Below are positions 1 through 9,879 of a stretch of DNA of 20,694 nucleotides, in pieces. The DNA is taken from positions 2,577,069 to 2,597,762 of the forward strand of contig BLFN01000231.1 in assembly GCA_014634225.1 (NCBI GenBank), read 5' to 3'. The DNA is from Acropora yongei. Its lineage: Eukaryota; Cnidaria; Anthozoa; Scleractinia; Acroporidae. Every line of letters begins with the position of its first letter. Position 1 is the first letter of the stretch. Position numbers and translations under genes: made by a program. Under the pieces are notes generated by a model, which was given only the letters and a program-made list of their open reading frames with translations, was not told the DNA's origin and did not search any database.

Positions 1-856
1 AGCTGTCATTCATTATGTACAGTGTACAAAACTGCAAACAATGAACATCAACTGTAGATGTAGTTGAGGAATCCTTAACTGGTCCACCATTTAGAGGAGC
101 TCTGTCATTGACCATAGAATTTTTAGCCTGAAAGTCTGGGAAATGAATGAATGTTTGAGAAAGCTTGCTGTTGGAATCCCTCTGGGAGAACTTCAGATCT
201 TGAATGCTTTTCTTTGGGCAAAGCCTGGACATTGCCAGTAGTTGATGCTTGCTCCTCTTATTAAAGTGCATATGACACAAAATTTTTTATTAGCTTGTTC
301 AAAAGAGCTTTCCATATGATGAAGAATGGCGTTTACTTTATTGTAATAGCACTCTTGGTTGCCGAATTATTCAAGATTTTGATTTATGCAAATTAGAGGA
401 CTTGTGACGTCACATAGTGGACACAAAATCAGGTAAAATCACAAAATATGCAATATCTTTGCAAATATCAAGTCTGCAGGGTTGAAATTTTGCAGGGTTG
501 ATGTGCTGCGAAAACTACACATTGTGATAATGATTATGACGTCACCATAGCAACATACTCCTTACCAGACCTCTACCTTCCTGAAATGAAATATGCCTTC
601 TTTGTTGCTCCAGAGTCTAACAGACTTCTTGTGCTTAAGCTGTGTAATGTTACATAAAAATGTTCCTTCATTAACTGTACAGCAATTTTATACATAATAA
701 GTTAAAGAGTGACATTACTGGTATTTACAGACTGTATTGGGCATTTTGGTTGATGTTCTGTTCTTCTAGCAATCAGTTGCATTACACGCATCTTCGTTGG
801 CGCCGTAATTGAATCTGTAAAATGCATTCTAAAAAAATGTACTTCTTTTATTGCAG
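1..856. other. Probable DNALI1 intron or upstream sequence with a dispersed-repeat-like block
   Basis: No exon of the missing N-terminal DNALI1 region could be found. The block about 300-600 has an octamer ATGCAAAT at 386-393 and two perfect CRE palindromes TGACGTCA at 405-412 and 537-544. From general familiarity it resembles a repeat seen in cnidarian introns, but I cannot verify that here. Confidence 0.4.
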
Positions 857-913
857 AGTACGGGATGAAATTAGAATGACCATTGCGGCTTATCAGACCC
901 TTTATGAGAGCAG
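857..913 (+). CDS. DNALI1: DNALI1 exon (VRDEIRMTIAAYQTLYES)
   Basis: A pyrimidine-rich tract and TTGCAG acceptor precede the exon and AGCAG/gtactc follows it. It enters with one base completing a codon and leaves with two bases (AG) that make Ser with the first base of the next exon. Confidence 0.93.
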
Positions 914-1233
914 GTACTCATAAGTCAAACAAGTTCAACTTAATAATTCTCAGAACTCTCCTATTGGAGGATCCCCAAGAGCATCCCTGAAATCGTTTTT
1001 TTCTTTTGTGCAATAACTATAAATAAATAAAGCAGCATAAAGTTATTACTCAATTTATTAGATTCTATTTATTCAATTTATTTAATATTTGTTACCAATG
1101 CAATGTCTAATGTTACAGTCCTAGCTAGACCAGTAACATCTGGGTGGATACCCTCGTATAGGGTTAACCTCTGGTATCTCTCCCTTTCATTGTATAGGAA
1201 TGAATAAAGTTGGTATTATTATTATTATTATTA

Positions 1234-1265
<32 letters not shown>

Positions 1266-3297
1266 TAGACAACCCACATTTAGCAAAGCTATTCTAGGGG
1301 GGCCACCTTTCTAAAACAAGTCCTGTTTCTGCGAATGATCACATTATTAAATAAAAACACAATTGCAATAATAATAAGAAATCAGTTAATTAATTCATTA
1401 CAAAGTTATCAAGATACCACAGTTGAAACATGACTAATTATTGCAATTTCAAATTATTAGATTTGAATTTAAATCTAGATTAATTGAAGAGTTACTTTTA
1501 ATTAACTAGTGGACGAGAGAGCAAAATTTAATTTCTGAGCAGAATTTCCATTATTTCAAACAGCCAATTTTTAAGTTCACGCATAAATAAACAGGGTTCT
1601 ATTGTTAATACGAAGTTCTTTTGGGATGCTATTCTACAATCTTACACCAGTCCTATTCTAGCAAAAGAAAAATAATAATAGTTGGTTAGTTCTAGAGGCT
1701 TTGACGTATAGAGTACCCGCTGCTGAGAATCTTGTGAAATGATGATGAAGCTGCTCAGAATGAGAAAAGAGCATAGAAATATTAGAAGGGATTCTGCTAT
1801 TAATATCATGCATCATTGAGGAAACCAAATGAGAATAGGGCATTGTTATTGGTAGGATTCTGAAGTGAACGAATATAGCTGGGCACTATGAGTTTTACTA
1901 TGATCTGCAAAATACACTTAGTCGTAGAGCATCTTTTTGTAAAATGAGAATCTTATTTAAATGGATGGTAGCAGCTTGGCCCCAGCCATTCCACATAACT
2001 TATTCTATTCCCAGTTGTCATCTTGAACTTAAAATCAGTGATACTTTCTGCATACATACGTCTTGGCTAGAGGTTACTCTGGAATGAACCTAGTTTCACT
2101 AGTGTAGAGACGATTATCATCATTGATATTAACTTTGCAGTGTTGCATTTGGAATGAGGAAAGCGCTGCAAGCCGAACAAGGCAAAGCTGATATGGAAAG
2201 AAAGGTTGGATCACAACTTAAATAAATCTCCATTTGCTGTACTGTACTGTACTGTACTGTTACATGTATTTTTGCCTTAAAATTTAATGTGTGTTACAGC
2301 TATACAGTGCTTTATGAGGATGTAATTTATGTGGGTTAAAGGTGTGCACTGGATTAGGTTTGTGACCAATGGCAATAATTAGTTTTGTAGAAATGAATGT
2401 TTCTACATGCTACAGTACAGTATGTGTGTGCTACCTTTAGCAGTAAGCAAGGTAGGCTATACAAGTGTGTGATACTGTATTGTTATTTTTTATTAGATTC
2501 AAGAATTGGAAGGTGACAAGCGAGATCTTGAAAGGCAGGTTAATGAACTGAAAGCTAAATGTGATGCAATTGAGAAACGCGAGGCTGAACGACGAGCTGT
2601 GGAGGAAAAGAAACATGCTGAGGAAATTCAGTTCCTCAAGAGGACCAACCAGCAACTTAAGGTAATCAGTTAATTCTCAGAGGGTCAATTGGTTACCTTG
2701 TCTTGGATTATTAAAAAAACACACACACACACCAAACAATGAAATCTAACCAGGTCTAGTGTAACCTCTGAAACATTTAACTAATGCATTGATTATTTGA
2801 AAACTCAACATGATTCATAATAATAATAAGTGTTACTCAACAGTATTTAGGGCTCACTCATTGGGGGCACTAGAGAAATCAAGTCAAAGTACTATGTTGC
2901 CGGCATTTTGAGGAGAGGGGAAAACTGGAGTAATTCCAGAGAGAAACCTCTCTGAGCAGAGAAGAGAACCAACAAACTCAACCCACATAAATGCCAAGTC
3001 TGAGAATCAAACCCAGGCCACTTTGGTGGGGGGCAAGTCCTCTTCCCACTGCGCCAATTCCCGGCTCTGAAAATGGCATAGCTGCAAAGTTAACATTGTA
3101 CATGTACATGTAGCAACTTATTCAGTGTTACTTCAAAAGTTTTGAGTTCTAGACTTCTACTTGGAAATATTTTAAACTTTGTGCTTCTATTGCAGACCCA
3201 ACTTGAAGGCATTATCGCTCCAACTAAAAAGTACAGTCTCTCAAGTTACTTAGTGTACAGTAAAGTACTCTGCAACAAATTAATTCATTATCTTTAA
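857..3297 (+). CDS. DNALI1: Axonemal dynein light intermediate chain, C-terminal four exons (5' part outside window)
   Basis: DNALI1 (p28 in Chlamydomonas) is a light intermediate chain that binds heavy chains of inner-arm dyneins in motile cilia and flagella. Four exons join in one frame: 857-913, 2141-2204, 2497-2661 and 3196-3297. All visible acceptors are AG and the three donors GT. The joined product has the family-specific blocks VRDEIRMTIAAYQTLYES, SVAFGMRKALQAEQGK, EKREAERRAVEEKKH, EEIQFLKRTNQQLK and LEGIIAP, which match the conserved C-terminal coiled-coil of animal DNALI1. About 128 residues are present; the family is usually around 250-260, so roughly the N-terminal half lies left of the window. 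The first exon starts with one base completing an upstream Arg codon. The end is odd: animal proteins usually stop just after IIAPKK, whereas this frame runs about 21 residues further to TAA. AAAAA/gtacag at 3230/3231 could instead be a donor to one more small exon. Identity is very sure; the C-terminus is less so. Confidence 0.95.
1135..1267 (+). repeat. Retroelement tail with (ATT)n microsatellite
   Basis: In the first DNALI1 intron, GAATGAATAAAGTTGGT runs straight into about 16 ATT units with one interruption (ATC). An AATAAAG followed by a trinucleotide array is typical of the 3' end of a SINE or non-LTR element. The body upstream is not recognisable. The rest of this intron (1268-2140) shows nothing clear. 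Confidence 0.5.
2141..2204 (+). CDS. DNALI1: DNALI1 exon (VAFGMRKALQAEQGK)
   Basis: The acceptor is AACTTTGCAG and the donor AAAG/gttgga. The first base completes the split Ser codon and 21 full codons follow. The exon carries the highly conserved FGMRKALQAEQGK block. Confidence 0.93.
2237..2260. repeat. (CTGTA)n short tandem repeat
   Basis: About five copies of a pentamer inside the intron between DNALI1 exons 2141-2204 and 2497-2661. Confidence 0.85.
2497..2661 (+). CDS. DNALI1: DNALI1 exon (main C-terminal coiled-coil)
   Basis: The acceptor is TTTTTATTAG and the donor CTTAAG/gtaatc. The exon has 55 whole codons, phase 0 at both ends. It is rich in Glu, Lys and Arg with heptad spacing and ends with the conserved FLKRTNQQLK. 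Confidence 0.95.
2845..3066 (-). mobile_element. tRNA-derived SINE, family A, degenerate
   Basis: The minus strand reads a pol III A-box TGGCGCAGTGG (3056-3046) and a B-box-like GGTTTGATTC (3013-3004). Then follow the family body segments GGGTTGAGTTTGTTGGTTCT and GAGAGGTTT, also present at 11957-12256 and 14344-14600. It lies in the last DNALI1 intron and has no tail array. Confidence 0.75.
3196..3297 (+). CDS. DNALI1: DNALI1 terminal exon with atypical C-terminal tail
   Basis: The acceptor is CTTCTATTGCAG. The exon starts TQLEGIIAPTKK, the usual family end, then continues with a hydrophobic, non-conserved tail rich in Leu, Tyr and Ser to TAA at 3295-3297. Either the stop was lost and a new one is used, or the real coding sequence leaves through a donor at 3231 to a final small exon that I could not place. 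Confidence 0.8.
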   Translation, partial: TQLEGIIAPTKKYSLSSYLVYSKVLCNKLIHYL

Positions 3298-3520
3298 GAA
3301 TCACTTGTACATCAGGAATAATGATCATTTTGTTTAGAAATCACTTTGCTGTCTTGATTTAGCTTATGTCATTGTACAGTGTATTCAATTTTCTTGGCTT
3401 TTGTTGTTTGTTATTCACTTGTAACTACAGTTAATATTAGATCCTTAGGGGTAAAAGTTCTTGTGGATCCTCTTCAAAGTCTTAAATTGAACAAAAATGT
3501 GGAATATACGTGGTAGTCAA

Positions 3521-3526
3521 AATAAA
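3521..3526 (+). promoter_or_regulatory. Candidate poly(A) signal for DNALI1
   Basis: This AATAAA lies about 225 bases after the DNALI1 stop codon. A second AATAAA is at 3659-3664. No transcript evidence is available to choose between them. Confidence 0.35.
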
Positions 3527-3876
3527 AAACCATGATTTATTTTAAACCAACAATGGTGTTCTCTTCAACTTGCATTTTAGAGAACCTTTCCTTTTGACTG
3601 GTCCGGCTCTAAATGCGCATAATTTAAGCAAAACATGTCATGAATATGTACCTGAAATAATAAAGTGCGAAAAAAATAAGTCAAACCAATGTTTGTCATG
3701 CATGCATACCATACTGTAAATGCTTAATATTTTTGACGTCTCCGACAGCTTTAACTTTTAAAGTTTCACTTCTTCAGTTGCTTATATTTCCCAGTAGTTG
3801 AAAGTTCTCATTTTTTGGTATTAACTGCATTTATTTATAATAGTTGGGCACTGACTTCTAGCAAAAAATGGGGTAT

Positions 3877-3999
3877 TTTTAGATGGCTCCCTTGTTGCAT
3901 GGTGACCTACAATATCCATCACATCAATGAGTGCATCTTGTTAATCAATAATTGGTGTTTTGTGTGGTACCGTAACTTTGGCATTACGTGAAACAGTTG
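3877..3999 (+). repeat. Dispersed repeat copy 1 (pairs with 14039-14155)
   Basis: Positions 3946-3999 align without gaps to 14102-14155 with 42 of 54 bases equal by hand count. The similarity extends upstream through TTTAGATG and CTTGTT. No coding frame or termini were recognised. Confidence 0.6.
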
Positions 4000-5261
4000 G
4001 GTTGATTCAATCCTTCCAAAACTTGACAGTACAGTTTGTTGGAACTGGTTTAAGCCTCCTTAAGTCAGCAAATCAGGTCATGTAATTTAAACTCAGTCAA
4101 AAAATGTCCCCACTAACCCATTGACCACTGAGTGAGTCTTAATAGATTTTACTCTGTCTAACGCCAGGTTAAAGGTGTGTTGTAACAATGACAGCCTAAA
4201 GGAGCTTGAAGTCTATTGCAAATCAAGCTGTAGCTACTAAACTTGTAAAGCTAGACGTGGGCTTCATGTATCTGATTCTGTGCCCCAAAAAGTTCCAGAC
4301 TGATATATTAAATAGACGACAATGCAAGTTTGAGGGAAGACAAATAATAATTATTTGTCTTATTGATCATATGTTTATTTCTTTCCTAACAAACCATCCT
4401 ACATTTTGCACATTAATTTAATAAATAAAAAATAAATAACAAAATCCTCAGTCTGTAACTTTCACACACACATTAATTTGCAAAAACAAAAAATTCTAGC
4501 CCCATCTCCCTCACAAATGCAGCAGTTGATTATACTACTGTAGGCATGTGTTTGGAGATCAGTTATGATCAGTTTTTCTGGAAAGGTCGATCATTAGAAA
4601 AGGAAATAGAATGACTTATCTAATGACACATAACATTAATTTGCAACTTAATAACTTAGCTATTAAGAAAGCAATGTCTACAGCTAGACTATTTGAAGTA
4701 CCATTTTGCACTACATGTATATGATTGCACCATATCAGCAAAGATATCAAAATTAATGTACCAGTAGACGTTTTTATATAATTTCTTCACAACAAAACAG
4801 TACTACAGTGTATGTGATCATTACTTTTCATCCTTGCCCTGGGCTTAGCTTGTGCATGCTGAAAAACTGCCCAGATTAAAGTACAAAAAAATATTAACAA
4901 CAAATTAATGGATCAGTGAATCTCACTACTTAAAGCACACATTTACTGCACATTGCCACAAATTCTGTAGAAAAAATTACCTGGAAGAATGGAAAGAAAA
5001 TTTGGCTTCAAAACGTTTCTGAAAAACAAATCAGTGCCGTGATAACAGACGACTTAACCTTGTAGGCTCGATCACGACTTTGAACATAATTTAAGGGCAC
5101 GATCTAAACTTACATGTACAGTGCTCAGTTTAATGCCATTGTTAATCTGTACAGGAGGCAACAATAATAAGACCTTTGAGTAAACAAAGCTCCTCAGTCA
5201 TGGTGACTTTGAATTTCAAATTAAGATATTTCTTCAATGGGATTTAGCAACTTCAACATCC

Positions 5262-5268
5262 TTAGCAC
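5262..5268 (-). other. Candidate downstream exon start of the coiled-coil gene
   Basis: The minus strand reads TATTTTCCCTTCCAG/GTGC, a strong pyrimidine tract and acceptor, with the exon starting at 5268. Joined to the donor at 5773 it would give a final Cys codon and then TAA at 5264-5262. The pairing is inferred from splice signals only. Confidence 0.35.
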
Positions 5269-5307
5269 CTGGAAGGGAAAATAAATAGTTACGTCATCAT
5301 CCTCATC

Positions 5308-5308
<1 letters not shown>

Positions 5309-5338
<30 letters not shown>

Positions 5339-5350
5339 TTATTATTATTT
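5309..5350. repeat. (AAT)n / (ATT)n microsatellite
   Basis: About nine AAT units are followed, after a G, by an ATT run, making a short self-complementary region. It lies just beyond the candidate acceptor at 5268. Confidence 0.9.
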
Positions 5351-5876
5351 ATACTAGGAAGCCTGGTGCAGGGAAAACACTCCCTCCTGAATGCAAGCTG
5401 TATTACTGAATCCACCATGCTGATGTCACTTAACTTTAGTTGCTGTTAAACACCCTACAGTATATCCCAACCTCTTCCTGGACCTACCATGTGATTTGAA
5501 ACCAGACTAGTATTGTATTCTCTCAGAGCTACTTGATTCCAAGATATATGCACTCAGTTCAATTGACCCAGTTAAGATTACACTCCTCTCCCACCGATGA
5601 CAATAATAAAGATATTACCGTATTAACTTCATAAACATCTCCACAAAGACTCCGACTTGGCTTGCTTGTTTTTGCTTTTTCTTTTTGGAAAATGGCATAC
5701 AAGAAACCCCAAGTTCCAATAATAATTATTATTAAGAGTGGTTGTTTCTGATCAGCAAAAAGGTTTACTTACTGTGATATTTTTAATTTTGCTGGTGGAT
5801 CTCCTTTGCAACCAGCCACTTTCCACTTATGATATTCATCCAGCCTTTTGTTAGAGCTCACGTCACTTGCCGATCT

Positions 5877-6181
5877 TCATGTTGGCTGCCGTGCAGGGCC
5901 ATCCAGTCCATTTGCATTACTGGATGATGAAATTTTACCAACACTGTCCAGCTCTTTGAAGCTGTCCTTTGTGCTTGCAGATTCACTCAAAATCTTATTA
6001 TTTACACTTGCTGGAATATCAGAGTTGCTCCTGGGTCTCTCTATTTGTAAAGCCTTTTTCTCTGTGTTGACTTCATTGGCCATCATGTCACCAATATGGT
6101 TCTCCATGTGGTCAGTGTTTTCAGCCATGGTGCTGCAGTCCTTTGAAAGTCGTCTGCTTTCATCTGCTGACAGCTCTTCCC
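5877..6181 (-). CDS. Coiled-coil gene, last coding exon to the first TGA
   Basis: The acceptor is a T-run followed by GCAG. The exon completes a Gly codon, then gives 100 residues ending ARQPT before TGA. The peptide is polar and Ser/Lys/Asn-rich. The same exon probably extends to 5773, where CACA/gtaagt is a strong donor, so it is either coding plus spliced 3' UTR or a coding exon broken by a stop. Confidence 0.82.
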
Positions 6182-9100
6182 CTGCAAAAAAAAATTCAGG
6201 TCATTACAGTGCGTGAACCATAGTTCCACCAAAAGTGGTCAAAAATGTTGTACAGAATCATTCACTTGGTGCTATTCTCTCCCCATTGATGAATAAAATT
6301 GTTTGCTGTTAGACAGAGTAAAATCTATTAAGTCTTGCTCCCAGAAGTCAATCTACCTGTATCAAAAATCATACTGATAATTTCAATCAATAATTTAAGA
6401 GGCAGCACCGACTGTCCAGTGGTTATGTCATTGGGTTTGCATACGGTTGCCCGAGTTTATCAAATCCCATTCTAACCTCTGGTTTGGATTTGTTATAGGT
6501 TGTCCCGGATTCTACTATACCATGCTTTGTAACTAGCCAACTGGTTGCCTTGTGCCAATTAAGGTTCTTAATCATGTTTCTGTTAAGTTTGAATGTTTCT
6601 TTCATATTATCAAAAAGTGGGGTGTGTGTAAACTAGCTTGATAGCTACATGTAAGTGCACTTCCACTATAAACAACACGTTTACATTTACATTTGACATA
6701 AAAGAGAAAGATTGCAAAGTCCCCAAACGAACAGCTGTGAAACGCTATATATAAAATATATATTAAATACTCCACAGTGTGATCATCATTATCAAATAAC
6801 AAATACCAGTACCAAATAATGATATGCACTCACCAGTTGATACACTGATGATGCTATCAGGATTAAAACTCCATAGGTCTGGACTCCCTTCATTTCTTCG
6901 AGCATCTTCATTACTCACATCGGCAAATTTATTTTTTCTCAAGCCCGGCAAAACCCCATCGACATCATCAAAACTCTCCCATTGTCTGTGATCTGTGCCT
7001 GCCTTGTCGCTAAATGTCTCATTTGGATCAAGGTTATTAATATTACTGAAGTTAGCAGCTCGTTTTAGGCTACCAAGTCCACTAACTTCCTTTTCTGCTA
7101 AAGTTGGAACGTCATAATCTGAAAGACTAGTATTCACCATGACGACTGCACCAAAATCATCTACATGTGAGCTACCACGTGTTGTTAAGTCACTCAAGTG
7201 CCTGCGTGGCTGTTTGCGAACATGCCTCACTGGCATGTCATCCACATATCCTGACTCCACCAAGCCATAATCAAGGTGATCCAAAGGGTCCTTACTTGGT
7301 GAATTACCAACTGCGCCAAGAGAATGAAGGTCCTCTTGGTCCCTTGCCAGTGCACAGTCCAGCTCAAGAGCTAAGCGATCCCTTTCTACTTGGATTGAAG
7401 TAATGGCAGCCTCGGCATCCACAAGCTGCCATTCTAAGCTCGATATGTATTTGTCTTTTTCCAGCAACTGCAACTGAAGAGCATCTACCTATAAACAAGA
7501 GGTGTCAGTAAAATCAATCTGCTTAATCTCTGGAGTGGATCTATGTCACGACTAACAGGGAAAAAAGAACTATTATTTTCTCTTCAATGAAGCTATTAAA
7601 ATCTGTTTGAGCAGGATTAATACATGCATTGGTGACCAGTTATAAAGAAGATTTGTAGATTTGAGGGTAGTGAGAATTCTTTAGTGGTGAGAGAACTTGG
7701 AACTGTGTGCCACCAATGCAAACAGGATTTACATCCTGGTTGCTGAAATAAGTGGACTGATTTTTTCCAAATGCTCGACCCTGCATGAGTTTTCTTTTCT
7801 ACCGGATCTACTGTTTTCTTCCCTTGTCTTGTTATTCCACCTGTGAGTGTGAGGGCACTATGCAAGAGTACACCCTATAAACTTTAAAAAATAGAGAGTA
7901 ATAATAATTACCCTCTTCAAACAATTAGCATTCTTTCTGGTCCTGTCAGGCAAGGAAAATACCGGTACTGGTAAGTGGATCAAAGTGAGTACTCAACCAG
8001 AACATTTGGATCAAAGTGCATTTTGACCCATGGCAGACAGAGGTCTTTTTTCCCCGGACAAGTCAGCCTAGTGAACGCAAAATAAAGAGACCTCTGCAGC
8101 TCTCCAAATAATAATATTTTAGTGTGTTCATTTACCTTTGCCTCAGCCTCAACTTTTTCTTGATAAACCTTTTGTGAATCAACAACAAATGAACCCAAAT
8201 CTAAAGTTCCTAGATTGGAAAAAATATCCTTATTTTAGTACACTTAGTACGTAAACATGCGCAACACATTCTTCAGATCTTAATTACAGTACCTAGTAGA
8301 ATATTCATTCTTTTAACTAGAAAAATACCTATCCAAGCTAGATCTTGTGATCAATCATGTCCAAGCTATATGTACATATTAAGCGGCTAATTCATCAACT
8401 TAAAATGTGATTGCCATTATAAGGACAGTATTTAAAATCAAGGCGTTTTTCTCAATGCAGACTGCAAAAATGTTGTCCTAAGTTATGAAGCTAAAGTGAT
8501 CCACAAAATTAATAGTGATGGTCCACCGATCTTTATAATGGTTTAAGGTTTATATATCGCACATCTTGCAAAGTCTCATGGTGGTTTAATGATTCTTTCT
8601 CTTGGGTAAGGTCTTCAACTTGTAAACCGTGATGAGTTGGTTACCTCTTACCTCAAGCACATTCTTTTTACATCTCATTAAGAAAAGATGGTAATCAGTG
8701 AACATAAAAAGTTTCTTTCAATCCCTATAGACTGCTCGCAATCCCTGCTGAGTTAGTAGAACTGCCCGCTTTGGTCACGCAAGCGAGCCGATGGGAGAAT
8801 GGTGATAGACTTGCAACCAAAGCGGGCGGTTCAACTAACTCAGAAGAGATTGCGAGCAGTCTATGATCCCCTTAATGTCAAGACACCATACCAAGTGTAG
8901 AAACATTGGGTCTTGAATTTTAACTTACATTTGTTATGGTTGAAACCAGAGTAAAGCCATCAAACTGTTTGGATATGAAAGGTACAAAAGTCAGACTGGA
9001 TCAACTGGGATCGCTCATCTCGGTTCAAGAGAAAACAGTTTAAATTTGTAAACCAAAACTTAAATTCAATGTTTGCCCTGATTTTGGCATGGTTAGCTTA

Positions 9101-9689
9101 AAGATAAGTGCTAGTATTAAAGGGTATTTTCCCGAGGTCTTATCTTTTTATGCCTCAATCCGAGGTGAGCAACCCCAGTTGATCCAGTCCAACTCTTCTA
9201 CATGCCTGACTTGTGTAGATTATAGGTTCATTTGGGGCACTTTTTCCAATGTTGGCATTAGTGGTTCATGTACTGTACATATAAATTACATCAAATGCAA
9301 CACAATGCATAATCAAACAACTCTATAGGGCAGTTGACGAGACTGACAACAAATTGCAAAAATAAATTCAATTAAAATTCATGCAAGCAAATTAAAACTG
9401 TACCTTTATTGAAAGACTTTTGTGAAGCTAACAGCTGCAAATTGACTTTTCGAAGATTTCCAATATCCTCTTGCAGTCTTTCTTTCATTAGCTGGCACTC
9501 AGTCTCCTTGTCAATCAAAAGCTGATCTATGTTTGCCTTTTCCACTGCCAGCTTCTCGCAGTGTGTTTGCAGCTGGTCAAATTGTGCTCGTAAACTGTCG
9601 ATTGTCTCAAACACTTCTTCAAGAGCTTCTTCTGCAAACAAGTCAACTTCACGTGGAGTGGCATTGGGCATTTCTTGCTCTGAGTCCAT
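5877..9689 (-). CDS. Uncharacterised coiled-coil protein, four coding exons, 439 residues
   Basis: Function unknown. Exons, 5' to 3' on the minus strand, are 9689-9404, 8209-8136, 7488-6834 and 6181-5877. They total 1320 bases and join in one frame with GT-AG sites (AAAG/gtacag, CAAAG/gtaaat, AACTG/gtgagt). ATG 9689 is chosen because the same frame has a TAA about 25 bases upstream with no ATG between. Residues about 14-90 and 100-170 are rich in Leu, Glu, Lys and Gln with heptad-like spacing, suggesting a long parallel coiled-coil. Residues about 171-439 are acidic, Ser/Asp/Asn-rich and probably disordered, with a basic cluster RHVRKQPRRH at 208-217. No signal peptide, membrane segment or catalytic motif is seen. 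A scaffold or cytoskeletal/centrosomal role is a guess. The stop TGA at 5879-5877 is suspect because the frame stays open for 34 more codons. The exon structure is sure; the 3' end is doubtful. Confidence 0.85.
6409..6600 (+). mobile_element. tRNA-derived SINE, family B, degenerate
   Basis: It has an A-box-like CCAGTGGTTATG (from 6416), a B-box-like GTTTATCAAATCC (6455-6467), and the family body CTAGCCAACTGGTTGCCT (from 6533) also found reversed at 9880-10063. It lies in the intron between the third and fourth coding exons of the coiled-coil gene, antisense to it. Confidence 0.6.
6834..7488 (-). CDS. Coiled-coil gene, third coding exon
   Basis: The largest exon, 218 codons plus one base. The acceptor is TTGTTTATAG and the donor AACTG/gtgagt, close to consensus. 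The N-terminal third continues the coiled-coil (KDKYISSLEWQLVDAEAAI). The rest is low-hydrophobicity, acidic and Ser/Asn-rich with a basic patch, and looks disordered. Confidence 0.9.
7665..7760 (+). mobile_element. SINE family A fragment, very degenerate
   Basis: TAGTGGTGAGAG and GCCACCAATG at the right spacing match the head of the better copy at 11957, with an eroded B-box after them. It lies in the intron between the second and third coding exons of the coiled-coil gene. The rest of that intron (7489-8135) holds nothing I recognise. Confidence 0.4.
8136..8209 (-). CDS. Coiled-coil gene, second coding exon
   Basis: A 74-base exon with acceptor CAATCTAG and donor GCAAAG/gtaaat. It completes a Gly codon and adds 24 residues ending in YQEKVEAEAK, which resumes the coiled-coil. 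Its short length fits only because both phases match the neighbouring exons. Confidence 0.82.
8727..8864. mobile_element. 138-bp foldback MITE
   Basis: Arms are imperfectly complementary: 17 of 17 bases outside (8727-8743 with 8848-8864) and 26 of 28 inside (8748-8775 with 8816-8843). A loop of about 40 bases separates them. ATCCC occurs one base outside each end (8721-8725 and 8866-8870), possibly a target duplication. It is in the first coding-region intron of the coiled-coil gene; no other element is evident in that intron. Confidence 0.8.
9404..9689 (-). CDS. Coiled-coil gene, first coding exon
   Basis: It encodes residues 1-95 plus one base of residue 96. The peptide has a short Ser/Glu/Pro-rich start and then a clear amphipathic helix (EEALEEVFETIDSLRAQF and onward). 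The donor is AAAG/gtacag. A good acceptor (CTATTTTTCCAG) lies upstream with the exon edge at 9743, so about 54 bases of 5' UTR probably share this exon. Confidence 0.88.
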
Positions 9690-9743
9690 TCTGAACAATG
9701 CGCTAATAAGTAATTAGCTCAATTGTAGCCTCAGAAAGATTCC
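9687..9743 (-). promoter_or_regulatory. Probable 5' UTR segment with acceptor splice site
   Basis: A pyrimidine-rich CTATTTTTCCAG on the minus strand ends at 9744. The segment after it contains an in-frame TAA before ATG 9689. This suggests that the first exon of the coiled-coil gene is non-coding and lies further upstream (higher coordinates). Confidence 0.5.
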
Positions 9744-9879
9744 CTGGAAAAATAGAACTATTATCATGAAAAAATATTTTGAACACTACCTATTACATTT
9801 GTAAACATACACAATAATATTATTGATCATTCCCCAAAGGTGTCAATAAAACATTCAAGGACAAAACAGAACAATAACT

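Larger units (their letters stand above)
3298..5261. other. DNALI1 3' UTR and convergent intergenic region
   Basis: This AT-rich stretch lies between the ends of DNALI1 and the coiled-coil gene. Apart from the poly(A) candidates and the repeat at 3877, no gene is convincing. A 71-codon frame at 4206-4421 has no known domain or splice context. Confidence 0.4.

Noticed and set aside
5877..5879. TGA as selenocysteine codon
   Set aside because: No SECIS-like stem or selenoprotein family match was seen; a nonsense change or a true stop is simpler.
5848..6216. Plus-strand 122-codon open frame
   Set aside because: It lies opposite the last exon of the coiled-coil gene, which has matching splice phases. 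The plus-strand frame is a hydrophobic shadow.
7167..7403. Plus-strand 78-codon open frame
   Set aside because: Antisense to the third exon of the coiled-coil gene, with no splice context.
8727..8864. CRISPR-like or other prokaryotic repeat array
   Set aside because: It is a single inverted repeat, not spaced direct repeats, in an intron-bearing animal-type region.
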